NCBI GenBank assembly: GCA_020024325.1
Contig: JAHHTY010000063.1
Location: forward strand, 1 to 10,408
From: Negativibacillus sp.
Lineage (GTDB): Bacteria > Bacillota > Clostridia > Oscillospirales > Ruminococcaceae
Reading direction: 5' to 3'
DNA: 10,408 bases
A program made the position numbers and the translations under genes. Under the pieces are notes generated by a model. The model ran no database searches, was not told the origin of the DNA, and saw only the letters and a program-made list of their open reading frames with translations. Positions 6,372 to 10,408 of the stretch are shown piece after piece; positions within the stretch are counted from its first letter, which is position 1; each line of letters starts with the position of its first letter.

Positions 6372-8159
6372 ATGGCAACAGTAAATCAATATTTTAATAT
6401 AGGTTCTTGCACATCAGCAAGATGGATTGATGAAAACAGTTTTGTTTATTTAAGCACAAAAAGCGGCGTCAATCAAATTTGGCAGAAATCTTTGCTGACA
6501 GGAGAGGAAGAACAGAAAACGTTTTTTAATGAGCGTGTTTGGAACTTGTATACTTCCCGGGGAAACGTTTTCTTTACCATGGATTTAGGAGGCAATGAAC
6601 AGGAACAAATACATTATCTTTGCATGGATAGCAAAGAAGTAAAGAATCTTACCCAAAATAATGATGCAAGATATCAGCTGGGTGGTGTGAAACCGGATGG
6701 CAAAACAGTTGTATTTGCCTGCAATGCACGAAATCCTAAAAACTTTGATTTGTGTCAGCTGGATTCCCAAACAGGTAATCAGGAAATTTTGTTTGAGAAC
6801 ACGGATAGTTACAACACACCGGCGGCGTTATCTCCGAATGGGCGTTATCTGCTTTATAATAAGTTAAAAGCACAGTCTGATAACTGTTTGTGGATTTTAG
6901 ATACAGAAACCAGAACAACAAAGAATATTGATTCAAATGCTAATTATGCTCAGTACACATCTCCGACATGGAAACATGACAGCAGTGGATTTTATTTTTT
7001 GACAGACAAAGGCAGTGAGTTCCTATACTTAGCTTATTACGACATTGAAAGTGGATGTATATCTAAAATTTACGAAGAAAACTGGGATATTGAAGATGCA
7101 GAGTTAAGCTGTGATGATAAGTATCTTGCATTGAAAATTAACAGAAACGGTTATACCGATTTAGAAATTTACAACACATCAACAGGGCGATTTGAAAACA
7201 CACCATCTATGCCAAAAGGAGTGATGGCGTATTATGGAATTAGCTGGGCTCCAACAACACATCGACTTTTGGTCACACTGACCAGTGGTCAAAGACCGTC
7301 CGATATTTGGATGTTGGATGTTGACAATGACAAAGTTGAGAGAATGACGTTTACAGATTTGGACGGTATTTCCAAAGATGAATTAGTGGAGGCAGAACTT
7401 CGTCATTTTGAATCTTTTGATGGTGTACAAGTTCCGTACTGGATTTATAAAGGAACAAAATCGGCTAACTCACGCAGCGTTGTGATTGAAGTTCACGGTG
7501 GTCCTGAAGCACAGGAAAGACCAATGTTTTCTCCGATGATTCAGTATCTTGTAGGAGAAGGACTTACAGTAGTTGCTCCGAATGTAAGGGGCTCTACAGG
7601 ATATGGAAAAACTTATCATCACTTGGACGATATTGAAAAACGCTTAGACAGTGTGCATGATGCAGCATGTTTAGCAGAACATCTGGTTGAGGAGAACATT
7701 GCAGATAAAGATAAAATTGCAATCATGGGCGGCAGCTATGGAGGATATATGACCTTATCCTGTATTACCGGATACCCTGATTTGTGGGCAGCGGGAGTTG
7801 ACACGGTTGGTATGTCTAACCTGGAAACATTCCTGGAAAATACAGCAGATTATCGTAGATCTCACAGAGAAAGTGAATATGGCAGTTTAGAAAAACATCG
7901 TGATATTTTGAGAAAAGTATCTCCGATTCATTCTGTGGATAAAATTACAGCACCGTTGATGGTTGTTCATGGTGCAAACGACCCTCGTGTTCCGGTAGGG
8001 GAAGCAGAGCAAATTGTAAAAAGTTTGAGAGATAGAAATGTTCCGGTAGAATATCTATTGTATTTAGATGAAGGACATGGAATTTCAAAGAGAAAGAATC
8101 AATTTGATTGTTATCCAAAGGTTGCAGCATTTTTGAAAAAGCATTTGAAGGTCGAGTAA
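6372..8159 (+). CDS. S9 family serine peptidase (prolyl oligopeptidase/acylaminoacyl-peptidase-like)
   Basis: This 595-residue cytosolic peptidase has no signal peptide or membrane segment. The first about 340 residues are a beta-propeller-like region of repeated strands (such as LSPNGRYLLYN at 153-163 and SWAPTTHRLLVTL at 291-303). The rest is an alpha/beta-hydrolase domain. Motifs are HGGP (375-378, oxyanion region), RGSTGYG (406-412), GGSYGG with nucleophile S455, ANDPRVP with D537, and EGHG with H569. This triad and the GGSYGGYMT sequence match the S9C acylaminoacyl-peptidase/dipeptidyl-peptidase group (COG1506). Such enzymes cut short peptides admitted by the propeller. Placed between the permease and ATPase genes, it likely digests peptides brought in by the same operon. 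Its ribosome binding site (AAAGGAGA, 6358-6365) overlaps the stop codon of the permease and its ATG is at 6372. Exact cleavage preference (after proline, or release of N-acyl amino acids) cannot be read from sequence. Confidence 0.93.
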   Translation: MATVNQYFNIGSCTSARWIDENSFVYLSTKSGVNQIWQKSLLTGEEEQKTFFNERVWNLYTSRGNVFFTMDLGGNEQEQIHYLCMDSKEVKNLTQNNDARYQLGGVKPDGKTVVFACNARNPKNFDLCQLDSQTGNQEILFENTDSYNTPAALSPNGRYLLYNKLKAQSDNCLWILDTETRTTKNIDSNANYAQYTSPTWKHDSSGFYFLTDKGSEFLYLAYYDIESGCISKIYEENWDIEDAELSCDDKYLALKINRNGYTDLEIYNTSTGRFENTPSMPKGVMAYYGISWAPTTHRLLVTLTSGQRPSDIWMLDVDNDKVERMTFTDLDGISKDELVEAELRHFESFDGVQVPYWIYKGTKSANSRSVVIEVHGGPEAQERPMFSPMIQYLVGEGLTVVAPNVRGSTGYGKTYHHLDDIEKRLDSVHDAACLAEHLVEENIADKDKIAIMGGSYGGYMTLSCITGYPDLWAAGVDTVGMSNLETFLENTADYRRSHRESEYGSLEKHRDILRKVSPIHSVDKITAPLMVVHGANDPRVPVGEAEQIVKSLRDRNVPVEYLLYLDEGHGISKRKNQFDCYPKVAAFLKKHLKVE

Positions 8160-8180
8160 TCTGCAAAGGGGGAAGAATCT

Positions 8181-9230
8181 TTGGAAAAATTACTTGATGT
8201 AAAGAACTTATATATCCACTTTAATGCCTTTGCAGGTTCTGTAAAGGCGATTAGAGGGGTAAACTTTCACCTGAATAAGGGAGAAACACTGGCTATTGTT
8301 GGAGAATCCGGTTCGGGAAAATCGGTGACAACAAAGGCAATTACCCGTATTTTGCCCGAAAACGCAGTCATTGACAGCGGCGAGATTACATATAAAGGGA
8401 AAGATATTTTAAATTTAACCGAAAAGGAATTTACGGACATTCGAGGAAGAGAAATCAGCTTGATTTTTCAGGACCCATTATCTGCCCTGGACCCGGTTAT
8501 GAAAATCGGAAATCAGATTATGGAAACTTTGGTTTTAAAGCAGAAAATGTCTAAAAAGCAGGCTAGGGAAAGAACATTGGAATTGATGGAGGCTGTGGGT
8601 ATTCCGGAACCGAAAAAAAGATTTAATGAGTACCCGTTTCAGTTTTCGGGCGGAATGAGACAGAGAATAGTCATTGCCATTGCTTTAGCCTGCAATCCGG
8701 AGCTGTTGATTTGTGACGAACCCACCACCGCACTGGATGTTACCATTCAGTCGCAGATCTTAAAACTAATCAAAAAAATACAAAAAGAAAATAATCTTTC
8801 GGTTATTTTTATTACACACGATCTGGGCGTTGTGGCAAATATAGCAGACAGAGTGTATGTGATGTATGCGGGGAAAATTGTGGAAGAAGGAACGGTAGAG
8901 GACATCTTCTATGATCCAAAACATCCATATACATGGAGTTTGTTAGGTTCCATGCCAAACCTTGATACCAAGGGTGGGGATAAATTGATGATGATTCCGG
9001 GAACGCCTCCTAATATGTTATATCCACCAAAAGGAGATGCTTTTGCCGCACGAAATCGTTATGCGATGAAGATTGATTTTGAAAGAGAACCACCAATGTT
9101 TAAAGTATCAGATACACATTATGCGGCAACATGGCTGCTGCACCCCGATGCTCCTAAAGTGGATATGCCGGCGCACCTGAAAAAGAGGATAGAGCAACAG
9201 CTGGAGGAGGCGAAAAAGTATAATGGATGA
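8181..9230 (+). CDS. Peptide ABC transporter ATP-binding protein, DppD/OppD type
   Basis: This 349-residue cytosolic ATPase powers the importer together with the next protein. It shows Walker A GESGSGKS (41-48), Q-loop Gln97 in FQDPLSAL, signature FSGGMRQR (155-162), Walker B LLICDEPT (D179, E180) and switch His213 in ITHDLG. The C-terminal oligopeptide-transporter extension (about 245-349; HPYTWSLLGSMP, then PGTPPNML) identifies it as OppD-like. In that extension the cysteine motif known from many OppD/DppD proteins to hold an iron-sulphur cluster is absent: its places read GDAFAARN and AATWLL. TTG at 8181 is chosen: AAAGGGGG (8165-8172) lies 8 bases upstream, an in-frame stop at 8157-8159 precedes it, and no other Met codon occurs before the Walker A motif. 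The gene follows the S9 peptidase by 21 bases and overlaps the next ATPase gene by 8 bases. Confidence 0.95.
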   Translation: MEKLLDVKNLYIHFNAFAGSVKAIRGVNFHLNKGETLAIVGESGSGKSVTTKAITRILPENAVIDSGEITYKGKDILNLTEKEFTDIRGREISLIFQDPLSALDPVMKIGNQIMETLVLKQKMSKKQARERTLELMEAVGIPEPKKRFNEYPFQFSGGMRQRIVIAIALACNPELLICDEPTTALDVTIQSQILKLIKKIQKENNLSVIFITHDLGVVANIADRVYVMYAGKIVEEGTVEDIFYDPKHPYTWSLLGSMPNLDTKGGDKLMMIPGTPPNMLYPPKGDAFAARNRYAMKIDFEREPPMFKVSDTHYAATWLLHPDAPKVDMPAHLKKRIEQQLEEAKKYNG

Positions 9231-10155
9231 TCGGAAACCTATTTTGGAAGTAAAGCACCTGTGTAAATACTTCTCTCAAGGAAAAAGTGTGATGAAGGCA
9301 GTGGACGATGTTAATTTCCATGTGTTTAAAGGAGAAACATTTGGATTAGTGGGAGAATCCGGTTGTGGAAAAACAACAACGGGCAGAACAATCATTCGTC
9401 TTTATAAGCCTACATCGGGTGAGGTTTGGTTTAACGGAGAGAGAATTGACGGAAAACTTAGCAAGACAGAAACCAAAGCAGTTACCAGTAAAATGCAGAT
9501 GATTTTCCAGGACCCGGTAGCTGCTTTAAATCCTCGTATGACCGTTGAAGAAATTATTTCGGAAGGTGCAAAGATCAATAATATCTTTTCAACAAAGGAA
9601 GAACTGAAAGTAAATGTAAAAAGGATGCTGGAGTTGGTTGGATTAACTTCAGAACACGCTACCAGATATCCGCACGAATTTTCAGGAGGACAGCGGCAAC
9701 GCATCTGTATTGCAAGAGCTTTGATTACAAATCCGGATTTGATTATTGCAGACGAGCCTATATCCGCATTGGATGTATCAATTCAGGCACAGGTGCTGAA
9801 TTTGATGAATGATATAAGAAAAGAACTGGGCTTGACAATCCTGTTTATTGCACATGATCTTTCTGTTGTAAAATATTTTTCTGAACGAGTAGCGGTTATG
9901 AATAAAGGAAAAATTGTAGAAATGGCTCCGGCAGAGCTGCTCTATAAAAATCCTGTTCATCCATATACAAAGTCGCTTCTATCAGCAATTCCGATTCCAA
10001 ACCCACTGGTGGAAAAAAATAAAGTGAGTTTTGAATACGATCCAAAGGTTCACCAGTATGATGAAAACAATCAACCGGAAATGCTGGAAGTTGAAACGGG
10101 ACATTTTGTTTTAATGTCAAACAAGGAATACAGTCATTATCTTGAGGGAAAATAG
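9223..10155 (+). CDS. Peptide ABC transporter ATP-binding protein, DppF/OppF type
   Basis: This 310-residue cytosolic ATPase pairs with the preceding one. Its motifs are Walker A GESGCGKT (44-51), Q-loop Gln96 in FQDPVAALNPR, signature FSGGQRQR (153-160), Walker B LIIADEP (D177, E178), SALDVS (181-186) and switch His211 in IAHDLSVV. The C-terminal tail (HPYTKSLLSAIPIPNP, then EYDPKVHQY and GHFVL) is typical of Gram-positive OppF. The Walker A position after ESG is Cys, which is common in OppF. Its ATG overlaps the end of the preceding gene by 8 bases. The GGAGGAGG at 9203-9210 lies 12 bases before it, slightly far, so coupling to the preceding gene probably helps. It completes the set of five transporter components: binding protein, two permeases, two ATPases. 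Confidence 0.95.
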   Translation: MDDRKPILEVKHLCKYFSQGKSVMKAVDDVNFHVFKGETFGLVGESGCGKTTTGRTIIRLYKPTSGEVWFNGERIDGKLSKTETKAVTSKMQMIFQDPVAALNPRMTVEEIISEGAKINNIFSTKEELKVNVKRMLELVGLTSEHATRYPHEFSGGQRQRICIARALITNPDLIIADEPISALDVSIQAQVLNLMNDIRKELGLTILFIAHDLSVVKYFSERVAVMNKGKIVEMAPAELLYKNPVHPYTKSLLSAIPIPNPLVEKNKVSFEYDPKVHQYDENNQPEMLEVETGHFVLMSNKEYSHYLEGK

Positions 10156-10156
10156 G

Positions 10157-10408
10157 ATGAAAATTGTTCTTCAAAGAAAAGAATTTTTAAAAACAACGGT
10201 ATGGATTAGTTTACTTGCTGTGGGAATTATAATTTACTATCAAAAATTATATGGAATATTTCTTCTGAGCGATGGACTTTTCTTATCGGGTTTATTCTTC
10301 TTTTGTATGGGGCTCTTTAGGTTCGTTTGTCATTTAGGATTATTTGATTCGATGATATATGGAACAAAAAGATTATTTGGCAGTACAAAACAAGACTTTG
10401 TTAAATAT
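10157..10408 (+). CDS. Membrane protein with DUF3899-like sequence (cut by window end)
   Basis: The frame opens at ATG 10157, one base after the stop codon of the OppF-like gene, and stays open to the window edge, giving 84 residues with no stop. It is preceded by GAGGG (10144-10148), a plausible ribosome binding site inside the OppF gene end. Two hydrophobic segments are visible (about 13-29 and 39-60), separated by LLSDGLFLSGL, followed by FRFVCHLGLFDSMIYGTKR. The arrangement LSDxxFxxG, a second helix, then GxFDxxxYGxKR recalls the DUF3899 family of small membrane proteins of Firmicutes. The function of that family is unknown to me. Very tight spacing suggests co-transcription with the transporter, but it could equally be the first gene of the next group. 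The C-terminus is missing. Confidence 0.7.
   Translation, partial: MKIVLQRKEFLKTTVWISLLAVGIIIYYQKLYGIFLLSDGLFLSGLFFFCMGLFRFVCHLGLFDSMIYGTKRLFGSTKQDFVKY

Noticed and set aside
2394..10155. Nickel or other non-peptide importer
   Set aside because: The binding protein family allows it, but the embedded S9 peptidase and OppD/OppF C-terminal tails favour peptides.

Overview
The window (10,408 bases, AT-rich) looks like the chromosome of a low-GC Gram-positive anaerobe, most likely a clostridial Firmicute of the Lachnospiraceae type. The reasons are strong AGGAGG-type ribosome binding sites, ATG/GTG/TTG starts, a lipobox-bearing solute-binding protein, a Firmicutes-style OppD without the C-terminal cysteines, and a DUF3899-like membrane protein. 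The genus cannot be fixed from the window.

All recognised genes lie on the + strand and form one compact run that reads as a single peptide uptake and degradation operon. The order is a short AT-rich leader with a palindrome (1-82), two tandem amidohydrolase paralogues (83-2358), a lipoprotein peptide-binding protein (2394-4160), a strong stem-loop without a U-tract (4168-4211), two Dpp/Opp-type permeases (4241-6359), a cytosolic S9 serine peptidase (6372-8159), two Dpp/Opp-type ATPases (8181-10155) and the start of a DUF3899-like membrane protein cut by the window end (10157 onward). Four junctions are overlaps or 1-base gaps. The only gaps above 30 bases are before the binding protein and before the first permease. 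No gene-free stretch exceeds 300 bases. I saw no RNA gene, mobile element, CRISPR array or attachment site.

Inferred joint working: the lipoprotein captures peptides outside the cell, the permease pair and ATPase pair import them, the S9 peptidase cuts them in the cytosol, and the intact amidohydrolase hydrolyses a small product, possibly a prolyl, N-acyl or cyclic dipeptide-like compound. The real substrate cannot be read from sequence.

The most unusual points are: (1) the first amidohydrolase has lost the whole metal-binding set that its neighbour keeps, yet is full length, in frame and translationally coupled to it, suggesting a maintained pseudoenzyme partner; and (2) the hairpin between the binding-protein and permease genes carries a loop exactly complementary over 7 bases to the Shine-Dalgarno sequence of the permease gene, suggesting a way to set binding protein to permease ratio.
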